A stretch of DNA of 64,000 nt from CAZCDS01 sp964497585 (GTDB taxonomy: Bacteria > Desulfobacterota > Desulfomonilia > Desulfomonilales > Desulfomonilaceae). The notes beneath the pieces were generated by a model. It was given only the letters and a program-made list of their open reading frames with translations, did no database searches and was not told the DNA's origin. The DNA lies in NCBI GenBank assembly GCA_964497585.1, contig CAZCDS010000008.1:62001-126000 (forward strand), given 5' to 3'. The position numbers and the translations under genes are program-made. Numbering within the stretch: the stretch's first letter is position 1; each line of letters opens with the position of its first letter. Positions 1 to 9,279 of this stretch are shown piece after piece.

Positions 1-1903
1 CCCGTTGGATATTCTCGACCACGTAGTAACGGTTGAGGAGAAACTCTTCCAGGCCGTCGAGGCCCTCATGGAACCGGACTACCTCCTTGAGCTTTCTGAG
101 CCCGTGGGGGAGCTGACCGGGATCCGGTTCAGGGACGGATCTCGGTGACTTGGGAATGAACGTGGACCGGCCTGCGCCGGCTCGTTTCAAGCGGTCCGCG
201 GCATCGGCGCCATGTCGGGGCGAAGTGACGACGAGATGACCGAGACGGTCTCCCAACGCGGCGGTCAAGGCCTTCTCAAACTCCGGGGGAACGTCAATCA
301 TCTCCGCGAGTGGGCCGATCAGGCCGTTCTCTGCTTCAGATCGGCGATCCCCCATAAGGAACCGGACTCCCTCCTCGTACCCGCTGTAATTCTTCTGCAT
401 CTCCTGGAGAGATTCCAACCGGGCCCGGGACGCGGCAAGCTCCTTTTCGTGGGCCCCGACTCGCTCTCTCAGGGAACTGATCGTATGGTCGACGTTTTTC
501 CGTTGATTGACCAGGGCTTCCTTTCGTTCCGTCGATTCAGTCCTCAGGTGGCTCATCTCCTCGGCCTTCCGGGTCAGGTCTGCCTTTCGGCTCCGATCAT
601 CCTCCAGGCAGGCAGCGAGTTCCCGCGATTCCTGGTCGATGCGGTCGAACTCAGCCCGGATCTCGGTCTTTCGTTTCTTAAGGCTCTCGCACGTGTTCCG
701 CTCCTGAGCGCTGGCTTGCAATGCGGCAAAGATGTCCTCGTTGAGACGATCATGCGACTCGGTATGTTCCTTGAGTTTGCGTTCCCGTTCCTCTATGGCG
801 TGGCATGCGGTCTGCAGTGCCGCGTTGGCTGTCTCCAGTTCCCTCCTGCCTGTGGTCTTTGCCGTTTCCAGATCCCTGAGTCGCGCGAGGGCTTGCTCTC
901 CCTTCTCCTGGAGGGATGCGAGATTCTGTTCCGCGCGTTCGGCAAAAGCCCCCAGTTGCGAGACCGTGGCCCTGTCCCTCTCTAGACCTCCTCTCAGAGC
1001 GGTCAGCTCCAGGTCGACCCGGTGACGGTCTTCAAGAATCTCTTTCAGTGCTCGTTCCGCGTGAAGTGCCTTGAGGCGCTCGCTTTCCAACTCCGCATGG
1101 ACCGAGGCGAAGCGGGCTTCCTTTTCGAGCAGCACAGCGCGGCTTTGCTCCAATTTTCCCTTGATCTCGTCATGGCGGCCCGTCAACAGGCCACAGCGAT
1201 GGGAGTGGAACGCGATCTCCAGCTCCCGCAGACGCTCGCTCAGTTTACGGTAGCGATCTGCGCGGGAGGCCTGTCTTTTTAAAGAGATGCTCTGGCGCTT
1301 GACTTCGGTGATGACGTCCGAAAGGCGAAGAAGGTTCTGTCGGGTCTGCTCCAGTTTCTTGATCGCGGCCTCTCTCCGGGCTTTATACCGGTTTATTCCC
1401 GCCGCCTCCTCGATCAGAACCCGCCGGTCCTCGGGCTTGGACGCGACCACCATGTCCACCCGACCCTGCTCTATGATCGCGTAAGAGTTCTTGCCGACAC
1501 CGGTGTCCAGAAAGAAGTCGGTAACGTCCTGCAGCCTGCACTGGATGTTGTTAATCTCGTACTGCGATTCTCCGTCCCGGAAGAGGCGGCGGGTAATCAT
1601 GATCTCGTCGTAGTCTGCCATGGACTCAGGAACGTTGCCGCCGGCACTGGAAAGGACGAGCCTCACTTCAGCCATCCCTACAGGCTTTCTGGTGTCCGAC
1701 CCGTTGAAGATGACGTCTTGCATCTTCCTGCTTCGCAGCGTTCGGACTCTCTGCTCGCCCATGACCCAGCGAATGGCCTCGAAGATGTTGCTCTTGCCGC
1801 ATCCGTTGGGGCCGACGATACCTGTCACGCCCGGTTTGAACTCGAGGACGGTCTTGTCCGGGAAGCTCTTGAAACCCTTTATTTCAAGCCTTGTAATCTT
1901 CAT
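1..1903 (-). CDS. smc: Chromosome segregation ATPase SMC, N-terminal part (runs off window)
   Basis: Reading from an ATG at 1903, the minus strand stays open to the window edge (634 codons), so the 3' part is missing. The protein begins MKITRLEIKGFKSF and has a Walker A motif GPNGCGKSNI at residues 31-40, the classic SMC head. A head lobe with VGKNSYAIIEQGRVD follows, then a long charged stretch typical of the SMC coiled coil. The last roughly 100 residues (with STFIPKSP and LEEFLLNRYYVVENI) match the hinge domain. SMC is a DNA-loop-extruding condensin ATPase acting with ScpA/ScpB in chromosome organisation; the Scp genes are not in the window. The nucleotidyl cyclase gene lies 217 bp upstream on the same strand, so cotranscription is possible but unproven. 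Confidence 0.95.
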   Translation of the reverse strand, partial: MKITRLEIKGFKSFPDKTVLEFKPGVTGIVGPNGCGKSNIFEAIRWVMGEQRVRTLRSRKMQDVIFNGSDTRKPVGMAEVRLVLSSAGGNVPESMADYDEIMITRRLFRDGESQYEINNIQCRLQDVTDFFLDTGVGKNSYAIIEQGRVDMVVASKPEDRRVLIEEAAGINRYKARREAAIKKLEQTRQNLLRLSDVITEVKRQSISLKRQASRADRYRKLSERLRELEIAFHSHRCGLLTGRHDEIKGKLEQSRAVLLEKEARFASVHAELESERLKALHAERALKEILEDRHRVDLELTALRGGLERDRATVSQLGAFAERAEQNLASLQEKGEQALARLRDLETAKTTGRRELETANAALQTACHAIEERERKLKEHTESHDRLNEDIFAALQASAQERNTCESLKKRKTEIRAEFDRIDQESRELAACLEDDRSRKADLTRKAEEMSHLRTESTERKEALVNQRKNVDHTISSLRERVGAHEKELAASRARLESLQEMQKNYSGYEEGVRFLMGDRRSEAENGLIGPLAEMIDVPPEFEKALTAALGDRLGHLVVTSPRHGADAADRLKRAGAGRSTFIPKSPRSVPEPDPGQLPHGLRKLKEVVRFHEGLDGLEEFLLNRYYVVENIQR

Positions 1904-2120
1904 CGTACGTCGGAGCAAACCTGTAGATTCGGGGCGATCCTATGCATAGTTTTTCGTAATGTAAAGCAAAATGTGAGGGATGCTGCAACCATGACGCTTC
2001 GCTCAGCGTCTTTGCTCACCCCATACCGGAGAGGGGTTTCGGTCTTGCCTGCGTTAACCCCCGTGAGAGGGCCGGCGTGATGGGATCAACGGAGAGGGTC
2101 TTTCCCAGAAACACGGTTCT

Positions 2121-3299
2121 CTATTCATCAGGGCGGACCAGACTGAAGACCCGCACGGGTTCGCTGACGTTCTTGAAGTTCATCAAACCTCGATCGTAGA
2201 CGCTGATTTCGTGCGAGATCCGTGAGGCGGTCTCAGCGCCGATGAGAATGTCCCCGTCCTTGGCCGCGGAAGCTATTCGGGCCGCGAGGTTCGTCACCGG
2301 ACCGGTCGCAGTAAACGTCATTCTCGTGCCCGTCTTGCCCTGGAAGCGGCTCATGCCCACGGATGCCTCACCGCTGTTGATGCCCATATTCACGCTGATG
2401 GGCTGAAAACGGTTCCGTAACTCCTCGTTAATTTCCCGGGTCTTCTCCCGAACCTTCAAGGCGGCCCGTGCCGCGTTGATCGCTGTCTCGTTCGGCTCTC
2501 CTTGGAAAATGATCATGAGACCGTCGCCCGCAGTCTCATTTATGTCGCCCCCGTGCTCGTAGATCAGGTCGAGGAAGCTGGAGAAGTACTTCTCGATGAT
2601 GAAGTTCACCTTGTCTCTCGTCAGATTCTCGCTGATCCTGGTGTAGCCGGCCACGTCAAGAAAGAGGGTCGAGACGTCCGTTTGTACCTTTTCGAAAGAA
2701 GGGGAGTTGGGGTCCTTTTCTACGATCTTCTGAACCGTTGCGGGGACAAAGGGACGCAGGTGCTCGAGAATTCGGTCCACCGTCAGCCTCTCCTGAGCCA
2801 TTTTCCAGTGACTGCGTCCATTTATGATCACGTTGGTCGCCAGATCGGTGAGGTCCTTCAGAAGAATTAGCTCCTCCTGGCCGAGGCACTGTCCCGGCTT
2901 GGCTATGGCGTCGAAGATGGCCAGTGGCTCTCCGTTGTGGTAGATTGGCAGAACAATCTCTGAGAGACCTTCGCTGGCAAGGCTGGCGGGTACGGGGACC
3001 GCGCCGCCCTCGCCCGGCAAGAAACAGAGTGCTGTTGCCTGTGTCCCGAGCGCCTCGTTGACGGTTTTTCTTCCTCGTTTACAGAGCTGGCAATTTATCC
3101 GCTCGCCCCCCATGGCGCAGTGAAGAGGTCGCGTGTAGTTGAGGGCCTCGGAATCGACGATCAGCAGACAAACCTCTGCCAATTCAGGGATCGTCGCCTT
3201 TCCCTCGTCGCGGATCATTTCGAGTATGTCGCCGATGTTCAGCGACGATGTAAATTTCTTGGCAACGCGCGCTAAATTTTCAAAGCGTCTCTTGTACAT
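2121..3299 (-). CDS. GAF domain / class III adenylate-guanylate cyclase
   Basis: A 392-residue soluble protein with an N-terminal GAF-like sensor (about residues 15-165) and a C-terminal class III cyclase catalytic domain (about 205-345). Metal-binding aspartates are D215 (FLDVAGYT) and D259 (ETAGDG), and the transition-state pair is N337/R341 (TNLAARI). The two purine-selecting positions are Glu255 and Thr330: Glu is the guanylyl-cyclase-type residue, while Thr occurs in some bacterial adenylyl cyclases, so the product (cAMP or cGMP) is uncertain. The sensor has clustered cysteines (C61, C70, C73, plus C44 and C92) that could hold a metal or Fe-S cluster, which is inference. The frame is open to a TTG at 3308, but ATG 3299 is chosen because GGGAGG lies 9 nt upstream. 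Confidence 0.88.
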   Translation of the reverse strand: MYKRRFENLARVAKKFTSSLNIGDILEMIRDEGKATIPELAEVCLLIVDSEALNYTRPLHCAMGGERINCQLCKRGRKTVNEALGTQATALCFLPGEGGAVPVPASLASEGLSEIVLPIYHNGEPLAIFDAIAKPGQCLGQEELILLKDLTDLATNVIINGRSHWKMAQERLTVDRILEHLRPFVPATVQKIVEKDPNSPSFEKVQTDVSTLFLDVAGYTRISENLTRDKVNFIIEKYFSSFLDLIYEHGGDINETAGDGLMIIFQGEPNETAINAARAALKVREKTREINEELRNRFQPISVNMGINSGEASVGMSRFQGKTGTRMTFTATGPVTNLAARIASAAKDGDILIGAETASRISHEISVYDRGLMNFKNVSEPVRVFSLVRPDE

Positions 3300-3577
3300 A
3301 GAGCACAACCTCCCAGAGGAGATACATTCATATTAGCCGATTCTGAAGGATTTGTGGGATGGGCGAACGAAGAAAATCACTTTAACGAATTTCACTGTTT
3401 CTCTCACATGGTAATCGGGGACCAATTGCCGCTGTCTGCGGTTCACGCCAAGCGGGGGGGGGGTGAGGCGGATATCGGGGGCACGTTTGTCAGACGTGGG
3501 GCTCGATCCGTTCATGCCGGCATTTTTCCACAGTCCAGGAAATCAGGGGGCTCAAACCTTGCCATCGTGGTAAGATA

Positions 3578-4096
3578 ATGTGTATGGACAAGGATATTCT
3601 GTACGATCATTTCCTCATCAGGGAGAGCACCATTATGGTCCGCATAGCCCGGGGTGCAGGAGGATCAGCGGACTCGGCTGCCCCGGAGTTCTTCGACGTG
3701 CGAACGGGAGTCCAGCTCAGGGAGATCCACCCCCCTTTTCACAGCAGAGATCTGGAACACGCGCACAAGCTCTCCAAGAAATACGGGGAGGCGATAATCC
3801 GATCAGGGACCTTCGGCCTGATCGACTACTCGTTGGACATCTCCAAGGTCGTGAGTATACTCGAGGTTAAACAGAGACGGCTCGATTATGTGGTGGCTGA
3901 TTCTATTCTCGGCCAGGTCAGAGTGATTCGCGATTTGCTCGACGAATTCCTCAAGCTTGCCGAGCACGTCAATGATGAGGAGCGGTTCTGGCTTTCTCAG
4001 CAGGTCTTGTCATTACTCTCCAAATTCACCGGCAGAGAGTTGGAGGAACTCGAAGAGATGGTCAATTGGATGAGGACACGACCAAGCAAGCGTTAG
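3578..4096 (+). CDS. Conserved-looking hypothetical protein, 172 aa
   Basis: I do not recognise this protein. It has no signal peptide or membrane segment. The N-terminal half is of mixed composition (FLIRESTIMVRIARGAGG) and the C-terminal 90 residues are predicted to be strongly helical and acidic (RVIRDLLDEFLKLAEH, GRELEELEEMVNWM). It stands alone, divergent from the cyclase gene and about 130 bp before the TPR-protease gene on the same strand. A second ATG at 3584 is an equally possible start, and no strong ribosome-binding site is visible. The compact reading frame, its coding-like composition and lack of a competing gene on the other strand support it as real. Confidence 0.6.
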   Translation: MCMDKDILYDHFLIRESTIMVRIARGAGGSADSAAPEFFDVRTGVQLREIHPPFHSRDLEHAHKLSKKYGEAIIRSGTFGLIDYSLDISKVVSILEVKQRRLDYVVADSILGQVRVIRDLLDEFLKLAEHVNDEERFWLSQQVLSLLSKFTGRELEELEEMVNWMRTRPSKR

Positions 4097-4225
4097 CCGC
4101 ACAACCAGAAATGGGCGCCGGAAGGGTCTTGACGGACCTCTTTTCCACCTCCTCCACGGAAACCCTTCCATCGGGGCCGGAGGCTCGTCGGCCAAGATGG
4201 GTCGCCGTGTCTGCCGGGATCATCC

Positions 4226-5476
4226 ATGGCCAAGAATTCGGCGGAGTTCAACGGATTCGGCGGGCAGGTAGCCAGGAATGCGAAAATGACCAGCGCAAGA
4301 ATATCTTACCGGTCGATTCGTCTGTGGAGTGAACCCGTTCCCGTGGCTCGCAGGTCAGGGTCGCGCGAGGAAGGACGCGGGAGGATTGTTACATGGGTCA
4401 GAGTGACGCTTCTCTGCCTCGCTCTCCTTTCAGCGGCAGTCGGGTCGTATCCTGCGTGCGCACAACCTAGTTCCCAGGAGCTGTTCCAAGAGGGCCGGGA
4501 AAGCCTTGCGAGTGGTGACATTGAGTCGGCAATCGAGCGATTCTCAACACTTCTGCAGGCGATGGATCCGCAGGACCCGCACGTTCCACTCGTAAGGGTC
4601 ACCAGAGCCAAGGCCTACCTTGGGAAGGGCGACCTCAAAGCCGCATGGAAGGATATACGCCAGGCGCTCCGTTCCAGCGAGGCCTCCGGGGAAACTCGAT
4701 CCCTGGCCTTGCACCTGCGGGGCTACATAAACCTACGCAGAAACCGAGATCAGGCCGCCTTGCGCGACTTCACCCAGGCCATCAAAGAGGCTCACGGCAA
4801 TACGCGATTGCGCGCAGAATCCTTTGCCCATCGCGGAGTCGTGTATACGAGGCTGGGCAGATATGACAGAGCCGTCAGCGACCTCAACCAGGCGATTCGT
4901 CTGGACCCCAATTCCTCGTACGCGTACGCGAGTAGGGGCCTCGCGTACCTGCGTAAGGATAAAATCGAGATGGCCCGTCACGACGCACGCAAGGCATTGA
5001 GAATGGATCCGGACGCGGGAGCCGCGAAAATGGCCAATAGGGTCTTAAGCGCGCTTGCCGTCTCCTTTTCCGGGCCTGATCGAGTTTCCATCCCCATAGG
5101 GGCTGGCGGGCATCTCTTCGTGCGGGTTCGATTCGGGCCAAATGGGAAATCTCACCGTTTTCTTCTCGACACCGGGGCCACGCACTCGTTGGTGAGCAAG
5201 GACCTCCTTCGGCGGATCAGCAATGACACTCAAGTGCTCAAAATGGGCCGCGGGAGGGTCCTGACAGCGGATGGGCTGGCTCACGTTGTCACGCGCTATC
5301 GGGTCAGGGACGTGTTTCTGTACAATATCCCGCTGGGTGACATAGAAGTGCACGTGCTCGAGGGCAAACAGGGAGCGCCGATCCACCTCCTCGGGGCCAG
5401 GAGCCTCAAGAATATCGCGATTACCATGAATCCCGCGCAGGGAAAGGCGGAGCTTCGTCTCGTCGAGCCCCACTGA
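4226..5476 (+). CDS. Secreted TPR protein with C-terminal retropepsin-like aspartyl protease domain
   Basis: A hydrophobic export signal (VTLLCLALLSAAVG, about residues 60-73, followed by ACAQ) sits after an unusually long N-terminal extension, so the true start is probably internal. GTG 4403 would place the signal at the very N-terminus, though its ribosome-binding site is poor. After the signal come three to four TPR units (about 83-265; the clearest is GRYDRAVSDLNQAIRLDP). The last domain (about 285-410) contains FLLDTGATHSLVS with catalytic-type DTG at 315-317 and a later hydrophobic HLLGARSL, as in single-domain retroviral-type aspartyl proteases (TIGR02281/gag-asp families). The product is likely periplasmic or membrane-tethered; the substrate is unknown. 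It converges on the M16 peptidase gene. Confidence 0.82.
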   Translation: MAKNSAEFNGFGGQVARNAKMTSARISYRSIRLWSEPVPVARRSGSREEGRGRIVTWVRVTLLCLALLSAAVGSYPACAQPSSQELFQEGRESLASGDIESAIERFSTLLQAMDPQDPHVPLVRVTRAKAYLGKGDLKAAWKDIRQALRSSEASGETRSLALHLRGYINLRRNRDQAALRDFTQAIKEAHGNTRLRAESFAHRGVVYTRLGRYDRAVSDLNQAIRLDPNSSYAYASRGLAYLRKDKIEMARHDARKALRMDPDAGAAKMANRVLSALAVSFSGPDRVSIPIGAGGHLFVRVRFGPNGKSHRFLLDTGATHSLVSKDLLRRISNDTQVLKMGRGRVLTADGLAHVVTRYRVRDVFLYNIPLGDIEVHVLEGKQGAPIHLLGARSLKNIAITMNPAQGKAELRLVEPH

Positions 5477-5545
5477 TCAGAGGGACACACGCTTCTGCAA
5501 CCCCTCCATTTCCCGACCGAAAGTTCAGGTTTTCAGAAGACGGTT

Positions 5546-6826
5546 TTACGAGCGGAATGTGCAAAAGGGGTCCTTGCCCTCTTTGAGAGGGCCGAGCGCG
5601 ACCGTGCTGAAGGAACCTGAGCTGATCATCTTTTCTGCCAATTCCGTCAGTTCCGCGTACCGGACGTTCTCCAGGGAGTTAATAATCTCATCTGTCGAGA
5701 TGAACCGACCGAAGAAGTACTCCCCTTTAGCTAAACGGTTCATGCGTGCCTCGGAGGATTCCATCGCAAGGAGTATGTTCCCCCGGATCTGCTGCTTCGC
5801 AATGAGCACGTCCTCTTCAGTGATGGATGACGGGAGAGAGGCGGACTCGTTTTTCAGAATTGCCAGCAGCTCCTCGAGCCGGGACGGATCGCAACCTGCG
5901 TAGATTCCGAAAAGTCCCGTGTCCGAGAACGATGAGATGAACGAATACACGGAATAAGCCAGGGCGTTCTTCTCCCTGATCTCCTGGAACAGGCGGGAAC
6001 TCATTCCGCTTCCGAAGATAGTATTGAGGACGTACGCAGCGTGTCTTCCCTCGTCGACCGCGCTGGGTCCCGCGGTTCCCAGGCACAGGTGTACTTGCTC
6101 GAGATTCCGCTCGACTGCCTGGGAAGACGAGCTGGAGCTGGAAAAGGCCGGCAGGCAAGCCGTTTCTCTCGCAGCGAGACCATCCATGCGCGCGGCTATC
6201 ATCTCGACAAGGCCTTCGTGTTGGAGCTTTCCAGCAGCGCAGATGATCGTCTCCGACGGCGTATAGTTTTGCTGTTTGAAGGCGATCAAGGTATCCCGGT
6301 CCACTCCCATGATGTTCGAGACCGTTCCCAGGATGGGTTGACCAAGCGGGTCCCCTTTCCAGAAACTCGTTGCCAGCATCTCGTGGACGAGTTCCTCGGG
6401 GCTGTCTTCCAGCTGGCGGATTTCTTGAATTATGACACGCTTTTCGCGTTCGATCTCATCTTCGGGAAAGGAGGCGTTGAGAAATATGTCTGTCAGCAGG
6501 TCGACGGCGAGTCCCAAGTTCTCGTGAAGGATCTTGCAGTAGACAGAGGTCAACTCCTTGCTCGTGAAAGCGTTAAGGCCCCCCCCGACGCAATCGATCT
6601 CCCGCGCGATCGCGCGGGCGGACCTGCGCTCGGTCCCCTTGAAGAGCATATGCTCGATGAAGTGACAGATGCCGTTGAGATTCGGTTGCTCGAACCTGGA
6701 TCCCGCGCGGACCCATATTCCCAAGGAAACCGACTGGAAATAGGGGACTTCCTCCGTGATGATCCGCAGACCGTTATCCAACGTGGTTTTTCGATAGAAG
6801 CAGGTGTCTTCGTACTGTTTCGACAA
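5546..6826 (-). CDS. M16 family zinc metallopeptidase (processing-peptidase-like)
   Basis: A 426-residue protein with the inverted zinc motif HFIEH (H55, E58, H59) and a downstream acidic helix (EREKRVIIQEIRQLEDSPEE) that supplies the third zinc ligand in the family. The length matches the single-chain bacterial M16B peptidases related to mitochondrial processing peptidase. It lies 20 bp behind pnp in the order rpsO-pnp-M16 peptidase, a linkage also seen in other bacteria (YmxG/MlpA type), so it is probably cotranscribed. No signal peptide is seen, so it is predicted to be cytoplasmic. The start is a TTG with no clear ribosome-binding site. The frame is open further upstream into pnp but shows no better initiation codon. 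Confidence 0.9.
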   Translation of the reverse strand: MSKQYEDTCFYRKTTLDNGLRIITEEVPYFQSVSLGIWVRAGSRFEQPNLNGICHFIEHMLFKGTERRSARAIAREIDCVGGGLNAFTSKELTSVYCKILHENLGLAVDLLTDIFLNASFPEDEIEREKRVIIQEIRQLEDSPEELVHEMLATSFWKGDPLGQPILGTVSNIMGVDRDTLIAFKQQNYTPSETIICAAGKLQHEGLVEMIAARMDGLAARETACLPAFSSSSSSSQAVERNLEQVHLCLGTAGPSAVDEGRHAAYVLNTIFGSGMSSRLFQEIREKNALAYSVYSFISSFSDTGLFGIYAGCDPSRLEELLAILKNESASLPSSITEEDVLIAKQQIRGNILLAMESSEARMNRLAKGEYFFGRFISTDEIINSLENVRYAELTELAEKMISSGSFSTVALGPLKEGKDPFCTFRS

Positions 6827-6846
6827 GGGCGGGTCACAATTCCATT

Positions 6847-8937
6847 CTAGTCATCGGGCGTTTTTCCGATCGCATCTCTCCGAGAAAGTTTGATCTTTCC
6901 GTGGGCATCGATGCCGATGACCTTGACGGGGAAGGAGTCGCCTTCACGGCACACGTCCGTGACCCTCTTGACGCGCTCGGGCGCGAGCTGGGAGATATGG
7001 ACGAGTCCGTCGGTACCGGGGAGAATCTCCACGAATGCGCCGAAATCGGTGACCTTTCTCACGATTCCCATGTAGATCTTGTTCAACTGGGCTTCTTCGG
7101 TCAGTTTCTCGATTTCCCTCTTCGCCTCGTCAGCGCCCTGCTTGTCCACTGACGCGATCACAACCTTTCCGCTGTCTTCCACTTCGATTTTGGTGTTGGT
7201 CTCTTCCTGAATGGCCCGTATCGTCTTTCCGCCGGGGCCGATAATGTCCCGAATCTTGTCTGGGTTGACATGCAAAAGGACGATTCGCGGCGCATACAGG
7301 GAGAGAGCTTCTCGAGGCTTGGAAATGGCCTTGGCCATCTCCGTCAGAATGTGCCGGCGCCCATCGCGGGCCTGATAAAGTGCCTGGGAGAGCACTTCCC
7401 GGGTGATACCGTCTATCTTGATGTCCATCTGGAGCGCAGTGACTCCGTCTTGGGTCCCGGTTACTTTGAAGTCCATGTCGCCGTGGTGATCTTCATCACC
7501 GATGATGTCCGACAATATGACGATGCGGTCCTTGTCCTTAAGGAGCCCCATTGCGATGCCCGCGACCGCGTTGGAAACGGGGACACCCGCGTCCATGAGC
7601 GCGAGTGACGCACCACAGACTGTGGCCATGGAGGAAGACCCGTTGGATTCGAGAATCTCCGATACGATGCGAATCGTGTAGGGAAAATCCTCGTCGCTGG
7701 GCAACTGATCGGCAATGGCCCGTTCGGCCAGCGCGCCGTGGCCGACCTCACGTCTGGAGGGCCCCCGGAGAAACTTGACCTCGCCCACGCAGAAGGGGGG
7801 GAACTTGTAGTGGAGCATAAAGGACTTGTAGCTTTCGCCGTCCAGTCGTTCGATTTTCTGCTCGTCCGAGGAGGTTCCGAGGGTGCACGTCACGAGGGCC
7901 TGGGTTTCTCCCCTCGTAAACAAGGCGCTGCCGTGAGTCCTCGGAAGAATTCCCACCTCGCAGGTGATGGGCCGAATCTCGGTGAATGACCTGCCGCCGA
8001 TTCGCCGGTTGCTCTGCAGGATCATCTTCCTGAGGTATTCTGACTCAAATTCCTCCATATATCCGATTAGTTCCTTGCGCCGCGGTTCACCTTCCTCGCC
8101 CAGAGAGTCCACGACCTTTAGGAAGATCTGCTCCTGGGCCGCGTACCGTTCGAGCTTAGCCGGGATTTCGAGGGCCGCTTGCAGTTCATTTCCCCACTCG
8201 GCTTTGATTCTCGTAATCAGCTCTTCGTCCCGTGAAACAGGGGGCACCTCGCGCTTGGGTTTGCCTGCCTTCCTTTGGAGTTCCTCCTGCGCGTCTATGA
8301 GCTTGCCGATTTCGTCCTGTGCCTTGAAAATGGCCTCCAGGACCACGTCTTCGGATACGCGATTTGCGCCCCCTTCGACCATGACGATTCCCTTGGGGCC
8401 GGCCACGACGATCAGACTCAAATCGGCATATGACTCTTCAAGAGGAGAGGGGTTGACAATGATATTGCCGTCCACCCTCCCGACGCGAGCTGCTCCGATC
8501 GGCCCGTCGAAGGGGATGTCGGAAATGTGAAGGGCTGCGGACGCGCCGTTTATCGCGAGAACGTCCGACTGATTCTCCCCGTCGGATGAAAGAACTGTGG
8601 CAATGATCTGTGTCTCGGATCTGAAGCCGTCAGGAAAGAGAGGACGAATGGGGCGGTCGATGAACCGCGATGTGAGGGTTTCCTTTTCCGTTGGACGACC
8701 CTCACGTTTGAAGAAACCACCGGGGATTTTTCCCGCGGCGTACGTCATTTCGAGGTAGTCCACGGTGAGCGGGAAGAAATCGATTCCTTCCCGGCCTTGC
8801 TTCTCGGCCACCGCGGTCACGAGAACAACGGTCTCGCCGCATGTCACCAGGACCGAACCGCTGGCCTGCTTTGCGAGACGGCCGGTCTCCAACGTGACAT
8901 TCTTGCCGGCGACACTACGAGTCGAACTATGCACCAT
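6847..8937 (-). CDS. pnp: Polyribonucleotide nucleotidyltransferase (PNPase)
   Basis: A 696-residue PNPase, the phosphorolytic 3'-5' exoribonuclease of mRNA decay. Order: a first RNase PH domain (GKIPGGFFKREGRPTEKE), a helical linker, the catalytic second RNase PH domain (FPPFCVGEVKFLRGPSRRE, MDFKVTGTQDGVTALQMDIK), a KH domain (DIIGPGGKTIRAIQEETN) and a C-terminal S1 domain (VTDFGAFVEILPGTDGLVHIS). All expected parts are present at normal length. It starts at ATG 8937, 73 bp after rpsO, the conserved rpsO-pnp arrangement, and is followed at 20 bp by the M16 peptidase. Confidence 0.98.
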   Translation of the reverse strand: MVHSSTRSVAGKNVTLETGRLAKQASGSVLVTCGETVVLVTAVAEKQGREGIDFFPLTVDYLEMTYAAGKIPGGFFKREGRPTEKETLTSRFIDRPIRPLFPDGFRSETQIIATVLSSDGENQSDVLAINGASAALHISDIPFDGPIGAARVGRVDGNIIVNPSPLEESYADLSLIVVAGPKGIVMVEGGANRVSEDVVLEAIFKAQDEIGKLIDAQEELQRKAGKPKREVPPVSRDEELITRIKAEWGNELQAALEIPAKLERYAAQEQIFLKVVDSLGEEGEPRRKELIGYMEEFESEYLRKMILQSNRRIGGRSFTEIRPITCEVGILPRTHGSALFTRGETQALVTCTLGTSSDEQKIERLDGESYKSFMLHYKFPPFCVGEVKFLRGPSRREVGHGALAERAIADQLPSDEDFPYTIRIVSEILESNGSSSMATVCGASLALMDAGVPVSNAVAGIAMGLLKDKDRIVILSDIIGDEDHHGDMDFKVTGTQDGVTALQMDIKIDGITREVLSQALYQARDGRRHILTEMAKAISKPREALSLYAPRIVLLHVNPDKIRDIIGPGGKTIRAIQEETNTKIEVEDSGKVVIASVDKQGADEAKREIEKLTEEAQLNKIYMGIVRKVTDFGAFVEILPGTDGLVHISQLAPERVKRVTDVCREGDSFPVKVIGIDAHGKIKLSRRDAIGKTPDD

Positions 8938-9009
8938 TACAGAGTTTTTCCTTTTTTCGTCAATTCGGGAGGGTAAGGCCCGGCGGCATGGTGATCTGCT
9001 GGGTTTTCT

Positions 9010-9279
9010 CTATTTCCTGATACCGAGATCAGCGATGATAGACTTGTACCGGCCGACATCCTTTGATTTGAGATAGTCCAGGAGACGTCGACGCTTGCCG
9101 ACGAGCTTCAGGAGACCCCTCCTGGAGTGGTGATCCTTCTTGTGGACCTTGAAATGGTCCGTGAGGTATCCGATTCGTTCGCTTAGCAGGGCTATTTGCA
9201 CTTCCGGTGATCCCGTGTCACTCTCATGGAGTCGGTATTTTTCGATGATAGATTTCTTTTTTTCCGCAGGGAAAGCCAC
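9010..9279 (-). CDS. rpsO: 30S ribosomal protein S15
   Basis: An 89-residue S15, the standard length, with the family signatures DTGSPEVQIALLSERI and KDHHSRRGLLKLVGKRR. It binds 16S rRNA in the central domain of the small subunit. The start codon is GTG, chosen because GAGGAGGAAGAG lies just upstream at suitable spacing. It heads the rpsO-pnp-M16 peptidase operon; the promoter should lie in the gap upstream, between this gene and the divergent flavoprotein gene. Confidence 0.98.
   Translation of the reverse strand: MAFPAEKKKSIIEKYRLHESDTGSPEVQIALLSERIGYLTDHFKVHKKDHHSRRGLLKLVGKRRRLLDYLKSKDVGRYKSIIADLGIRK

Noticed and set aside
212..985. 257-codon plus-strand frame at the window start
   Set aside because: Antisense to the smc coiled coil, which remains open on the minus strand through this region.
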